From contig CAZKIO010000008.1 of the NCBI GenBank assembly GCA_964552795.1, forward strand, positions 37,035 through 101,034: a stretch of 64,000 bases of DNA, written 5' to 3'. A program made the position numbers and the translations under genes. This document shows, one piece after another, positions 27,602 to 41,569 of the stretch (position 1 is its first letter; each line of letters starts with the position of its first letter). This stretch comes from JAEUHZ01 sp964552795 (lineage in GTDB: Bacteria > Planctomycetota > UBA1135 > GCA-002686595). The notes below the pieces were generated by a model, which saw only the letters and a program-made list of their open reading frames with translations, did not search any database and was not told the origin of the DNA.

Positions 27602-28207
27602 ATGCACACCCGAACCATCACCCTGCTCGCGGCACTCCTGATCGGTGTCGCCGCCAGCGCCTGCACTTCGACGGCCAAGCGCAGCATCGCCGACATGTCC
27701 GAGGCGGAGATGCAGCAGGCCTGGATGGCGTACTCGACGCCGACCGAGCACCACCAGAAGCTCCAGCCGCTCGTCGGCACCTTCAACGCGACGGTGCGCC
27801 ACCGCATGGGCGACGGGGCGCCGTGGATGGAGTCGACCGGCACCTGCCGCAACGCGTGGACGATGGGCAACCGCTTCATCGAGACCACCTACAGCGGGCC
27901 CTTCATGGGTCAGACCTTCGAGGGCCGCGGCTACACCGGCTACGACAACTCCCAGAAGCACTACGTCGGCACCTGGATGGACAGCATGGGCACCGGCATG
28001 GCGCCGATCAGCCACGGCACCGTCGACGCGACCGGGCGCGTGTTCACCTTCCATCGCGACCAGACGTGCCCGTTCACCGGATCGCCCACCCGGATGCGCG
28101 AGGTGCTGACCATCAAGAGCAACAACGAGCACACGCTGGACATGTACGTCAGCTACGACGGCGAGCCCGAGTTCCACTCGATGTCGATCGCCTACACGCG
28201 AAGCTGA
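27602..28207 (+). CDS. DUF1579-family lipoprotein
   Basis: A 201-aa predicted lipoprotein. A signal peptide ends in a lipobox-like ASAC (Cys21). The mature part has the DUF1579 arrangement: EHHQKLQPLVGTFNATVRH, a MGNRFIETTYSGPFMGQTFEGRGYTGYDN block, and KHYVGTWMDSMGTGM. Family members are small exported beta-barrel-like proteins of unknown role. GGAGGC lies 6 bases before the ATG. It sits between the two halves of the catabolic cluster but is followed by its own terminator, so a functional link is uncertain. Confidence 0.85.
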   Translation: MHTRTITLLAALLIGVAASACTSTAKRSIADMSEAEMQQAWMAYSTPTEHHQKLQPLVGTFNATVRHRMGDGAPWMESTGTCRNAWTMGNRFIETTYSGPFMGQTFEGRGYTGYDNSQKHYVGTWMDSMGTGMAPISHGTVDATGRVFTFHRDQTCPFTGSPTRMREVLTIKSNNEHTLDMYVSYDGEPEFHSMSIAYTRS

Positions 28208-28227
28208 CACCGGCGTCCGCGGCGGGA

Positions 28228-28256
28228 GACGAGGGCCGCCGCGGGCGGCCTTCGTC
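28228..28256. terminator. Strong hairpin after DUF1579 gene
   Basis: GACGA-G-GGCCGCC pairs with GGCGGCC-T-TCGTC around a GCG loop, giving a 13-bp stem with one G-U pair, 20 bases after the stop. The tail is TCGTCGTCC, with only a few T residues. It likely separates the DUF1579 gene from the PLP-enzyme operon. Confidence 0.6.
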
Positions 28257-28376
28257 GTCCAGGGCACGCGTCGCGCGCCCTGTGTGCCGGCGGCCGGCGC
28301 CGCTAAGCTCTGCCGCCGGATGTTCCGACGCGGGTCCGCCCGTCGGATCCGGCCGCACGCACGAGGAACCGCGCAC

Positions 28377-31284
<2,908 letters not shown>

Positions 31285-31285
<1 letters not shown>

Positions 31286-32241
31286 TGACGAGGATCGTGC
31301 GCGCCGCGCTGACCGAGACGTGCAACGCGTTCCGCGAGATGCCGGCCGACGTCGACGGCCTCCCCGCGCTCGCAGGCCGCCTGGACGCCGTGCGCGACGC
31401 CAATCTGGAGCACCATCGCGAGCTGATCGCCGAGGCCGCGCGGCAGGGCGCGCGCGCCGTGTGCCTGGGCGAGCTGTTTCCCGGCCCCTATTTCGCGCTC
31501 AGGAAGCAGTCCCTGTGGATCGAGATGGCGGAGAGCGCCGAGGACGGCCCTTCCGTGCGCGCCATGTGCACGGCCGCGCGCGAGAGCGGCGTGATCGTGA
31601 TCGCGCCGATCTTCGAGCACGACCGGGCGAGCGGCAGGCGTTTCAACACCGCGGTGGTGATCGACGAGCGCGGCTCGATCCTGGGCAAGTACAGGAAGAC
31701 CCACATCCCCTGCGGCACCAACGAGCGCGCTGAGTTCGTCGAGACGTTCTACTACGAGCGCGGCGACGGCCGCCTCGGCCCGCAATCCGCCGCGAACGTC
31801 TCGAAGAACCCGCATTTCCCGGTGTTCCAGACGTCGATCGGCCGCATCGGCGTCGCGATCTGCTACGACCGGCACTTCGAGGGCGTGATGTCCGCCCTCA
31901 AGACGCAGGGCGCCGAGCTGGTGTTCTCGCCCGCGGTGACCTTCGGTCGCCAGTCGGAACGCGCGTGGCCGCTGGAGTTCCAGGTCGACGCACTGCGCCA
32001 CCGCCTGTTCATCGGCGGATCGAACCGCAAGGGCGCCGAGCCGCCGTGGAACGTCGAGTACTTCGGGCGCAGCTTCTTCACGGGTCCTCTGGGTCCGCTC
32101 TCGAACGTCAGCACGCACGAACGGCTCGTGATCGCCGAGATGGACCTCGACCAGCTCGCAGAGGCCGATTCGTCGGGCTGGGATCTCGCGCGCGACGCGC
32201 GCGCGGACATCTTCGCCACGCCGGACGGAGACCGGCGTTGA
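31285..32241 (+). CDS. Second nitrilase-superfamily amidohydrolase (ureidopropionase-like)
   Basis: A 318-aa carbon-nitrogen hydrolase with Glu63 (LGELFPGPYF), Lys138 (GKYRKTHIP) and Cys193 (AICYDRHFEG). Compared with the first nitrilase it has an insert after the Lys region (about residues 143-178: CGTNERAEFVETFYYERG...) and an N-terminal DGLPALAGRLDAVRDANLEHH segment. Its ATG shares a base with the upstream TGA, so three genes (28377-32241) are translationally coupled. I infer hydrolysis of a carbamoyl or amide intermediate produced by the PLP enzymes. Confidence 0.88.
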
Positions 32242-32468
32242 GCGCCCCGCGACAGAGGCTGTGGGAGGGGGTGATGCAAGACGCGCGGCGAACGGCCGGC
32301 CGGCCGGATTGACAGTCCCGGGGGCGGAGCTACGCTGCAGGCGCTTCAAGTCTCACCCGGGACCTGGAGCCGCGGAGTCGTCCTGAACCGACGGCGTCGC
32401 GCCCATCGAACCGAGACGGATTCGCGGCCTGATTCCCGTGCTGCGAACACAAGGGAGGATCGAATTCG

Positions 32469-32777
32469 ATGAATGCACTCGCAGTTTGCACGCTCGGACT
32501 CGCGATGGCGTGCGTCCTCACCAGCGCGGTCGCCCGCGCGGACGCCGCGGACTGCATGACGCCTGGTGAATGCGCGCCGGACGTGTCGTGGGACGTCCAT
32601 GTCGGCTCCACCCACACGACCGTCACGATTCACCACCCCGATGAAGACCCGATCGTGGAGACCCGTCCCAACGACTCCACGGAGAAGGTCAGCGGCCACG
32701 GAGTGAGCGTGAAGCCCTCCAACGGCGGCTGGAGTTCCGTGCTGAACTGCCAGGGCACCAGCTACGGCTGCGCCTAG
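32469..32777 (+). CDS. Small secreted protein with four cysteines
   Basis: A 102-aa exported protein. The signal peptide (MNALAVCTLGLAMACVLTSAVARADA) is cut near residue 26. The mature 76 residues have paired Cys at the N-end (CMTPGEC) and C-end (CQGTSYGC), suggesting two disulfides around a polar core (WDVHVGSTHTTVTIHHPDEDP). GGGAGG precedes the start. The stop is followed by a very stable hairpin, so it is a single-gene unit. No recognised family. Confidence 0.65.
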   Translation: MNALAVCTLGLAMACVLTSAVARADAADCMTPGECAPDVSWDVHVGSTHTTVTIHHPDEDPIVETRPNDSTEKVSGHGVSVKPSNGGWSSVLNCQGTSYGCA

Positions 32778-32791
32778 GAGAGCGTCCCGGC

Positions 32792-32830
32792 CCGCGGGCC
32801 GAGCCGGAGATTTCCGGCCGCGGCCCGCGG
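32792..32830. terminator. Long hairpin after small secreted gene
   Basis: CCGCGGGCC (32792-32800) pairs with GGCCCGCGG (32822-32830), and an inner GCCGGA / TCCGGC stem closes a GATT loop. With 15 pairs it is one of the most stable structures in the window. No T-run follows. Confidence 0.6.
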
Positions 32831-32994
32831 ACGGAACCGTCGAGGATTGCGCTCTTGAGCACCGGCGGACTTCTACCTGATCTGGCTGGACGACGGGGCG
32901 GGGCCCGCGGCGACGCCGCATGCGCGCTCCTCGGCGCACCCGCGCGCCTGCCTGCCGGCAGAGCACGCCGGCGCGCGACACCCGGACCGTCGCC

Positions 32995-35505
32995 GTGAGG
33001 TCGGGCCCGCGCAGCTTCCTCGGCGTCGCCGTCGTCTGCGTCCTGGGATGCGCGGCGCTCTGGCTCTTGCCACGGACGGCGGAGCCCACGCGTGAGGCGC
33101 TTCACTCCTCCCGGCATGCGAATCGAGCGGACGGGGGAACGGCGGCACCTCCCGAGCTGGCCGGGGCCGCAGCGCCGCCGGCGCACCGCAGCCTCGGAGC
33201 CGGACCGGCGGCGGCGGCAACCGCACCGGGGACTGCGTCGCAGGACCTGCGCGTGACCGGCAGGGTGGTGGATCCGGAATCGAACCCGATCCCCGGAGCG
33301 ACGGTGCGCCTCTGGAGCAACGCGGGCGACGCGGGCGATGCCGCGGGCGGGCACGCCACCGAGACCGACGCCGACGGAGGATTCGACGTGAGCGCGCCGG
33401 GAAACCAGGCGGGTGGACTGGCCCTGGCGATCCACGCGGACGGTTACGTCCAGGCTTCCTGGACGCTCGCGCCGCGCGAGACCGATCCGCGCTTCGAGCT
33501 GGGCGAGATCGTGCTCGTCCCGGCCGCACGGCTCACGTGCATCGTGACGGCCCCCGACGGCGCCTGGCTCGCGCTCCACGGCTGGTCCGTCGTCGTCGAG
33601 CAGCCCGCGCCCGGTCCGGCGTCCGGCCGACAGGGTTTCCGACGGACCAGCCGGGAGTGTGCGCGAACCGGCCATTTCGAATTCGACGAGGTGCCGTGCG
33701 GACCGCTCTCGGTCCGCCTGCAGATGGGTGACGGCTGGGTCGCAGGCGGCGAGCGGGTGCACCTGCGGCCGGGCGAATCAGGACTGGTCGAGATCGCGTG
33801 CCGCGTGCCGGGCGCGCGCGACGCCGTGTTCCTGCGCGTCGAATGCCCACCCTGGGGGCTCGTGCCGCCGTCACGCATCGCCGCCATCGAACTCGAGGAC
33901 GCGGCCGGCAGGCGGGTCCAGGCCGTGCCGCCGCGCGACGGGAACCCGTTCTTCACGTTCCCTGGATGCGGCGCGGGCGACCACCGCCTGCACATCCGCG
34001 GAGAGGCCTTCCAGGCCTGGACGCGCGAAGGCGTGCGGCGCGGCGACTTCGTCGATGCGCGGCTCGCGGGATCCGCCGGATTGCACGTGCTGTTCCCCGC
34101 GAGCGAGTCCGGTCGCGCGCCCGACGGGCTCGAGCTGCGCGTGAGCCTCGCGGCGCCGGACTTCGGCCCGGAGCCGCGTCTGGTGCGCGGTCGTGCCGTC
34201 GCGGACGCGATCGTGTTCGAGGGCCTGATCCCCGGCGCCCAGTCGTTGGTCTTCAGCGCGCCCGGATTCGCGACGATCCGGATGCCGGCGCAGGTCCTGG
34301 CGCCCGCCGAGCAGCGCAGCCTGCACCTCGCGCTCGCCCGCGGACGCTCGATCGAGGGCAGGGTCGTCGAACGGAACTCGCGGCGCGGCGTGTCCGGTGT
34401 GCAGGTGCTGCTGCGTCCCGCGGAGCCTGCGGACGCCGACCCCGCGCCCTCACCTGCAGTTGCTTCGATCCGAAGCCGGCCCAGCGCGCCCGTCAGCGGG
34501 CAGTTCCGGTTCGAGGGTCTCGCTCCCGGCACGTACCGCGCCCAGGCGGCGGCTTCGGCGCTGCACGTCTCGGAGGAGGTGACGGTCGTGGTCTCCGCGT
34601 CCGAGGACCTGCGTGACCTCGAGATCGCGCTGGACGCGCCGGGCGGAGTTCAGGGCCGGATCCGCGCGCCCGCCGGCGCGCGATTCGATGGACTGCGGGC
34701 CGTCGTCGCGCCGCTCCGGCACGTGCTCGCGCCGGACGGGCGCGTGCGCGACGCGGCGCTGCGCTGCGAAGTCGCCGCGCGCATCACGACGGACGGCGCC
34801 TTCCGCACGGGCCCGCTACCCGCAGGACCGGCGCGCGTCGTGCTCGTCATGCCCGAGCTGAGCGTTCCGTCAGGCTCGGGCGGCACACTGAGCACGGGCG
34901 GAGGCACGCTGGACCTGGGCGTCGTGGAGATCGAAGCGGGAGCGTGGACGGAGCACACCTTCGACGCCACGGACGCATTCCCGGGGACCGTCGAGATCGT
35001 CTGCTCGCTCGACGGCCATCCAGCCTGGGGACACGTCGTCGAGCTCCAGGAGGACAAGGGCACGCACCTGCACCCGCGCGCGGGAGGCGTCGTGCCGCCC
35101 AGCGGCCGCCTGAGCCTGGGACCGCTGGCCGCCGGCACGTACGTCGCGACCGTCCGGCCGCCGCAAGCCGATTGGGTGTGGACCGCGCCGCAGCGCGTGC
35201 GGGTCACGAACGCCGGGCAGGCGCGCCTGGAATGCCACGTCACGACCGCGAGCGGATCCGTGCGGATCCTGGACCGCGCCGGGAACCCCGCGCCAGAGCG
35301 CGCCGTGCGCCTGCGCGCGGTCGCGCAACCGCCCACGCGCGGCGCGCAGCGGACCACGGACGGCACGGGACGGCTGCGCCTCACGCTGCCGCCGGGCCGC
35401 TACGCGCTGGAGCCCGAACCCGTGCGCGGCTCCGCCTTCGCGCGCATCGAGTTCGACTGGCCGCAGGGCGTCGCGACGGAACCCGGGCTCACGCTTCCCG
35501 AGTGA
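32995..35505 (+). CDS. Large membrane-anchored carboxypeptidase-regulatory-like repeat protein
   Basis: An 836-aa protein from GTG 32995 (MRSGPRSFLGVAVVCVLGCAALWLLP), with a hydrophobic anchor or signal, then an Ala/Pro linker. Extracytoplasmic beta-sandwich repeats follow: TGRVVDPESNPIPGATVRLW, EGRVVERNSRRGVSGVQVLL, and others with GQFRFEGLAPGTYRAQA and GRLSLGPLAAGTYVATV signatures of carboxypeptidase-regulatory-like or SpaA-like domains. It has the same design as the protein at 14163-15293. An ATG at 32920 is in frame but would put 25 polar residues before the hydrophobic stretch, so GTG is preferred. No catalytic residues recognised; likely a surface or envelope protein. Confidence 0.72.
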   Translation: MRSGPRSFLGVAVVCVLGCAALWLLPRTAEPTREALHSSRHANRADGGTAAPPELAGAAAPPAHRSLGAGPAAAATAPGTASQDLRVTGRVVDPESNPIPGATVRLWSNAGDAGDAAGGHATETDADGGFDVSAPGNQAGGLALAIHADGYVQASWTLAPRETDPRFELGEIVLVPAARLTCIVTAPDGAWLALHGWSVVVEQPAPGPASGRQGFRRTSRECARTGHFEFDEVPCGPLSVRLQMGDGWVAGGERVHLRPGESGLVEIACRVPGARDAVFLRVECPPWGLVPPSRIAAIELEDAAGRRVQAVPPRDGNPFFTFPGCGAGDHRLHIRGEAFQAWTREGVRRGDFVDARLAGSAGLHVLFPASESGRAPDGLELRVSLAAPDFGPEPRLVRGRAVADAIVFEGLIPGAQSLVFSAPGFATIRMPAQVLAPAEQRSLHLALARGRSIEGRVVERNSRRGVSGVQVLLRPAEPADADPAPSPAVASIRSRPSAPVSGQFRFEGLAPGTYRAQAAASALHVSEEVTVVVSASEDLRDLEIALDAPGGVQGRIRAPAGARFDGLRAVVAPLRHVLAPDGRVRDAALRCEVAARITTDGAFRTGPLPAGPARVVLVMPELSVPSGSGGTLSTGGGTLDLGVVEIEAGAWTEHTFDATDAFPGTVEIVCSLDGHPAWGHVVELQEDKGTHLHPRAGGVVPPSGRLSLGPLAAGTYVATVRPPQADWVWTAPQRVRVTNAGQARLECHVTTASGSVRILDRAGNPAPERAVRLRAVAQPPTRGAQRTTDGTGRLRLTLPPGRYALEPEPVRGSAFARIEFDWPQGVATEPGLTLPE

Positions 35506-35607
35506 CCCCTGCCGCGTGCGCGGCGCGCCCTGGCGCCGGGCGGAGTTGAAGATCGACGCACGATCGACCATTCCTTGGGCCCCTTCCAACCGGATCGAGG
35601 CACGCCG

Positions 35608-36495
35608 ATGACCACCCAGGATCGCACGCAGTCCGCGAAGCAGCTCCACTCCGTCCAGCGCAACACGCGCCGCCACTGGGTCGGCGACGGATTCCCGGTG
35701 CGCACTCTGCTCGCCTATCCGGAGCTGGGCCGCCAGATCACGCCGTTCCTGCTGCTCGACTACGCCGGGCCCAGGGAGTTCCCGCCGACGACCGAGCGCC
35801 TGGGCGTCGGCGAGCACCCGCACCGCGGGTTCGAGACGGTGACGATCGTCTACTCGGGCGAGGTCGAGCACCGCGATTCCGCCGGCGGCGGCGGCCGCAT
35901 CGGGCCTGGCGACGTCCAGTGGATGACCGCCGCGTCGGGCCTCGTCCACGAAGAGTTCCACGGGCGCAACTTCGCGCAGCAGGGCGGCCTGTTCGAGATG
36001 GTGCAACTGTGGGTGAACCTGCCCGCGAAGGACAAGCTGTCCGAGCCGCGCTACCAGGCGATCCTCGACCGGGACATCCCGGCGGTGGAGCTGCCGGGCG
36101 GCGGCGGAACCGCGCGCGTGATCGCCGGCGATCTCGGCGGGCGGCGCGGGCCGGCGAAGACGTTCACGCCGATGCACGTGTGGGACCTGCGTCTTCAGGA
36201 TGCGGCGCGCACGGATCTCGCCGTGCCCGAGGGCTGGACCACGGCGCTTGTGGTGTTGGGAGGATCGTTGAACGCCGGCGGCCAGCGCGTCGGCGAGGCC
36301 GAGGTCGCGTTGTTCGAGCGCGCCGGCGCCAGCATCACCCTGGAGGACGCGCAGGGCGTGAAGGCGCTCCTGCTCGCCGGCCAGCCGATCGACGAGCCGA
36401 TCTCCGGCTACGGTCCCTTCGTGATGAACACCCAAGAGGAGATCCGCCAGGCGATGACGGACTACCAGACGGGGCGGATGGGGCACCTTTCCTGA
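35608..36495 (+). CDS. Pirin family protein
   Basis: A 295-aa bicupin of the pirin family. Iron ligands are in HPHRGFETVTIVYSGEVEHRDS and GLVHEEFHG, and PAAGDVQWMTAASG-type IGPGDVQWMTAASGLVHEE is diagnostic. Family members act as quercetinases or redox-sensing regulators. Start ATG 35608 gives the typical family N-terminus; a TTG at 35575 is less likely. It stands alone upstream of the low-GC PIN-like gene. Confidence 0.92.
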   Translation: MTTQDRTQSAKQLHSVQRNTRRHWVGDGFPVRTLLAYPELGRQITPFLLLDYAGPREFPPTTERLGVGEHPHRGFETVTIVYSGEVEHRDSAGGGGRIGPGDVQWMTAASGLVHEEFHGRNFAQQGGLFEMVQLWVNLPAKDKLSEPRYQAILDRDIPAVELPGGGGTARVIAGDLGGRRGPAKTFTPMHVWDLRLQDAARTDLAVPEGWTTALVVLGGSLNAGGQRVGEAEVALFERAGASITLEDAQGVKALLLAGQPIDEPISGYGPFVMNTQEEIRQAMTDYQTGRMGHLS

Positions 36496-36631
36496 ACCAT
36501 GGCCACGTCGGGCTGCATCCGGCGCCCGGACGGGGAGGCCGTATACAACCATGCTCATCCTAGGGCGCTTCGCTAGAGTGCGATGGCTGAAGTCACACGC
36601 ATCTATCTATGGAGGCGGTTTCTGACGAGAC

Positions 36632-37123
36632 ATGTTGCAGGGACTGCACGAGTACGGCCTCAGATTCACGAGATCATTCGCACACACCATGGCCATCACT
36701 CTCTACTGCGAGCATGGAGCACTTGCCAAAGGCCTGCGAGCACTTCAACGAGAGGGCCGAATCATTCTCGTTCACTTCCCCCACGATGAATGCTCAAGGT
36801 CACGGCACATCCGCCAGCTAGCCACTCCGTCTGCCGCTCAATGGAGAGATCTGAATGTCACTTGGGAAGAGATGACATGGCCTTGGGATGAGGCTACTGG
36901 TTCGCAACACTTGGAGAGCATCCTCGCCATTCTAGGCCCGAGTAGTCGGCGAGATGCACTACACCTCGACTCTGCGCACAAGAGTCACTGCGCAGCATTC
37001 ATCACTCGAGATCGTGGGATTCTGCGGCACGCTAGCCAGCTATCGAGTCTTCTTGGACTTGCGGTGCTTGATCCTGACGATGAGAACTCCCTTCAAGTTG
37101 CCCTGGACCAAGCGAGCTCGTAG
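36632..37123 (+). CDS. PIN-like domain protein in a low-GC patch
   Basis: A 163-aa protein. The C-terminal half, SSRRDALHLDSAHKSHCAAFITRDRGILRHASQL...GLAVLDPDDE, closely resembles the acidic core of PIN ribonucleases (xDALHLxxA, FITRDRG, LDPDEF), the fold of VapC toxins. The usual N-terminal D-T-(S/N) strand is not obvious, so it may be N-terminally eroded or a divergent PIN-like family. The whole stretch 36540-37160 is markedly less GC-rich than the genes around it, suggesting recent transfer. No antitoxin gene is evident upstream; two other plus-strand frames overlap the first part but look non-coding. Confidence 0.55.
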   Translation: MLQGLHEYGLRFTRSFAHTMAITLYCEHGALAKGLRALQREGRIILVHFPHDECSRSRHIRQLATPSAAQWRDLNVTWEEMTWPWDEATGSQHLESILAILGPSSRRDALHLDSAHKSHCAAFITRDRGILRHASQLSSLLGLAVLDPDDENSLQVALDQASS

Positions 37124-37170
37124 CGCTCGATCGTGCCTCGGATACAGGGATCGTCAGGGAGATGCTTGGT

Positions 37171-39228
<2,058 letters not shown>

Positions 39229-39243
39229 TCGCGCGCGAGCTTA

Positions 39244-39846
39244 TCAGCCGGGCTGCTCGCCGCCTTCCGGCGCTGCACGGGATCCGGACAGGAATGCGAT
39301 CGCCGAGGTGCCGTACTCGTGCACCTCCCACCCGGGTTCGCGCCCCGGGCGCAGGATCTCGACGGAGCGCACCGGAGCATGGACCACGATCACGCCGCCC
39401 GTCGCCAGGTCGTCGGCGAGCAGCGTCGAGAGCGCGCGCACCAGACCGGGGCTCGTGTCGGGGTTCGTCACCAGCTTGTACGGCGGGTCGAAGAACACGA
39501 GGTCGTAGCGTTCCCCGCCGCGGTCGCGCCAGCTCTGCGCACGCAGCGCGTCGCCGCGCCAGATGCGCGCCCGGTCCCTCACGGCCAGCGACTCGACGTT
39601 GCGCTGCAGGGCGTCGAGCGCGGAACGCTCGCGCTCGACGAAGCGCACGTGCGCTGCGCCGCGCGACAGGGATTCCAGGCCCAGGCTCCCGCTGCCCGCG
39701 AAGAGGTCCAGGACCCGGGCACCGGCGAGGCGCGGATCCAGGCGCGCGAACAGGGCCTCGCGCACCCGGTCGAGCATCGGCCGGGTGGCGTCGCCCTCCG
39801 GCCCGGCGATGCGCCTGCCCCCCAACTCGCCCGCGATGATCCGCAT
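39244..39846 (-). CDS. rsmD: 16S rRNA (guanine-N2)-methyltransferase RsmD
   Basis: A 200-aa SAM-dependent methyltransferase that modifies G966 of 16S rRNA. Hallmarks are MRIIAGELGGRRI at the start, TRPMLDRVREALF, the SAM motif VLDLFAGSGSLGLE, and the catalytic DPPY motif in DLVFFDPPYK. The YgfK-like gene begins 15 bases downstream on the same strand, which suggests shared transcription without functional relation. pdxJ diverges from it. Confidence 0.93.
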   Translation of the reverse strand: MRIIAGELGGRRIAGPEGDATRPMLDRVREALFARLDPRLAGARVLDLFAGSGSLGLESLSRGAAHVRFVERERSALDALQRNVESLAVRDRARIWRGDALRAQSWRDRGGERYDLVFFDPPYKLVTNPDTSPGLVRALSTLLADDLATGGVIVVHAPVRSVEILRPGREPGWEVHEYGTSAIAFLSGSRAAPEGGEQPG

Positions 39847-39923
39847 GCCGCTCCAGGAGCGCTCGCGCCCTCCGCGGAAGGTACCTCGGCGGGCGCAACG
39901 GCCGCTAGAATGCTCGCCTCGAC

Positions 39924-40664
39924 ATGCCGCGCCTCCAAGTCAACGTCGACCACGTCGCCACGCTCCGCCAGGCCCGGCGCGAGTCGTTCCCCTGCCCCGT
40001 GGAGTGGGCCCTGCGCGCCGAGAAGGCCGGCGCCACCGGCATCACCGCGCACCTGCGCAAGGACCGCCGCCACATCCAGGACGACGACATCCGCGCGCTG
40101 CGCAAGCGCCTGGCGACGCGCCTCAACTTCGAAATGAGCCTCGATCCGGAGATCGTCGCGATCGGGTTGCGCGTCCGGCCGCACGCGGTGTGCATCGTCC
40201 CCGAGAACCGCCAGGAGGTGACGACCGAGGGCGGCCTCGACGCGGTGCGCGAGCGCCGGCGCCTCGCCGAGGTCGTGCCGAAGTTCGCGCGGCGCGGCGC
40301 GGAGGTGAGCCTGTTCATCGACGCCGACCTGCGCCAGGTCGAGGCCGCTGCCGCGTCGGGCGCCCAGTTCGTCGAGTTCCACACGGGCACCTACGCGCTG
40401 GCCTCCGGCCGCGCCCGGGCGCGCGAGCTGGCGCGGCTCTCCAAGGCCGCGCTGCGCGCGCACGAGCTGGGCTTGCGCGTGAACTTCGGACACGGCCTGG
40501 ACTACGAGAACGTCGCGCCGGTCGCGGCGCTGCCGCACGCCGAGGAGCTGAACATCGGATTCGCCATCGTCGCGCGCGCCGTGTTCGACGGCCTGGAGAC
40601 GGCCGTGGGAGAGATGGCGCGGCTGGTCGCGGGCCGCAAGAGCCGTTCGAGGAGATCCGCATGA
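39924..40664 (+). CDS. pdxJ: Pyridoxine 5'-phosphate synthase
   Basis: A 246-aa TIM barrel that closes the pyridine ring of vitamin B6 from 1-deoxyxylulose-5-phosphate and 3-amino-1-hydroxyacetone phosphate. LQVNVDHVATLRQARR (H10), TAHLRKDRRHI (H43), NFEMS (E70), CIVPENRQEVTTEGGLD, and the C-terminal VNFGHGLDY carry the conserved active-site residues. The stop overlaps the dapA start (ATGA), so the two are coupled. The PLP product is the cofactor of the two fold-type II enzymes encoded 8-11 kb upstream, though the genes are not in one operon. Confidence 0.94.
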   Translation: MPRLQVNVDHVATLRQARRESFPCPVEWALRAEKAGATGITAHLRKDRRHIQDDDIRALRKRLATRLNFEMSLDPEIVAIGLRVRPHAVCIVPENRQEVTTEGGLDAVRERRRLAEVVPKFARRGAEVSLFIDADLRQVEAAAASGAQFVEFHTGTYALASGRARARELARLSKAALRAHELGLRVNFGHGLDYENVAPVAALPHAEELNIGFAIVARAVFDGLETAVGEMARLVAGRKSRSRRSA

Positions 40665-41563
40665 TCCGTCCGCACTCGCGCTGCAACCTGCAGGGCAGCT
40701 ACGTCGCGCTCCCCACGCCGTTCCGCGACGGCCGCCTGGACATGTCGGCGCTGCACACGCTGATCGATTTCCACGCCGACCGCGGCAGCGACGGCCTGGT
40801 CGTGTGCGGCACGACCGGCGAAGCGTCGACCCTCGAGGACTTCGAGCGCAAGGCGGTCATCGAGGCCGCGCTCTCCCGCGCGCGCGGGCGCCTGCCGGTG
40901 ATCGCCGGAGTCGGCACGAACGATACGCGCACCACCGTGGCGCACGCGGTCAACGCCGCGCGGCTGGGCGTCGACGCGCTGCTGGTCGTCACGCCCTACT
41001 ACAACCGTCCGACGCAGCGCGGCCTCGAGCTGCACTTCGCGGCGGTCGCCGAGGCCGTGAAGACGCCGATCGTGCTCTACAACGTGCCGTCGCGCACCGG
41101 TTGCGACCTGCAGCCGGCGACCGTCGCGGCGCTGGCCCAGCGCTTCCCGCACATCATCGCCGTGAAGGAGGCGCTGCCGTCGGTGGAGCGCGCCAAGGCA
41201 CTGCTCACGACGACACCCTGCGGCCTGTTCGCCGGCGACGACGGCTCGATCGCCGATTTCGTCAGCCTGGGCGCGATCGGTGCGATCAACGTCATCGGCA
41301 ACGTCGCGCCCGAGAAGGTCAGCGAGCTGATCCGCGCCTCGGCCGCCACGGGCGACTCCAAGCGGGCCGCTGAATTGGTCGAATGGCTCGCGCCGATCGT
41401 GCGCGACATCTACATCGAGACGAACCCCGTGCCGATCAAGGCCGCGGTCGCGATGCTGCTCCCGTCGATCTGCGACGAGGTGCGCCTGCCTCTGGCGCCG
41501 CTGGAGGTCGCGAGCCGCGCCAAGCTGCGCGCGACGCTGCTCGCGGCCGGCCTCCTGGACTGA
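40661..41563 (+). CDS. dapA: 4-hydroxy-tetrahydrodipicolinate synthase
   Basis: A 300-aa class I aldolase of lysine/diaminopimelate synthesis. The Schiff-base lysine is K169 (IIAVKEAL), with Y140 in LYNVPSRTGCDL and T51-T52 in VCGTTGEAS. The GDDGSIADFVSLGAIGAINVIGN segment is typical DapA. The start overlaps the pdxJ stop. Other family members (N-acetylneuraminate lyase) differ in the same loops, so DapA is the best call. Confidence 0.92.
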   Translation: MIRPHSRCNLQGSYVALPTPFRDGRLDMSALHTLIDFHADRGSDGLVVCGTTGEASTLEDFERKAVIEAALSRARGRLPVIAGVGTNDTRTTVAHAVNAARLGVDALLVVTPYYNRPTQRGLELHFAAVAEAVKTPIVLYNVPSRTGCDLQPATVAALAQRFPHIIAVKEALPSVERAKALLTTTPCGLFAGDDGSIADFVSLGAIGAINVIGNVAPEKVSELIRASAATGDSKRAAELVEWLAPIVRDIYIETNPVPIKAAVAMLLPSICDEVRLPLAPLEVASRAKLRATLLAAGLLD

Positions 41564-41569
41564 ACCGCG

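Noticed and set aside
36583..36821. Two overlapping short plus-strand frames before the PIN-like gene (possible antitoxin)
   Set aside because: Neither has antitoxin-like motifs or an RBS that is better than that of the main frame.
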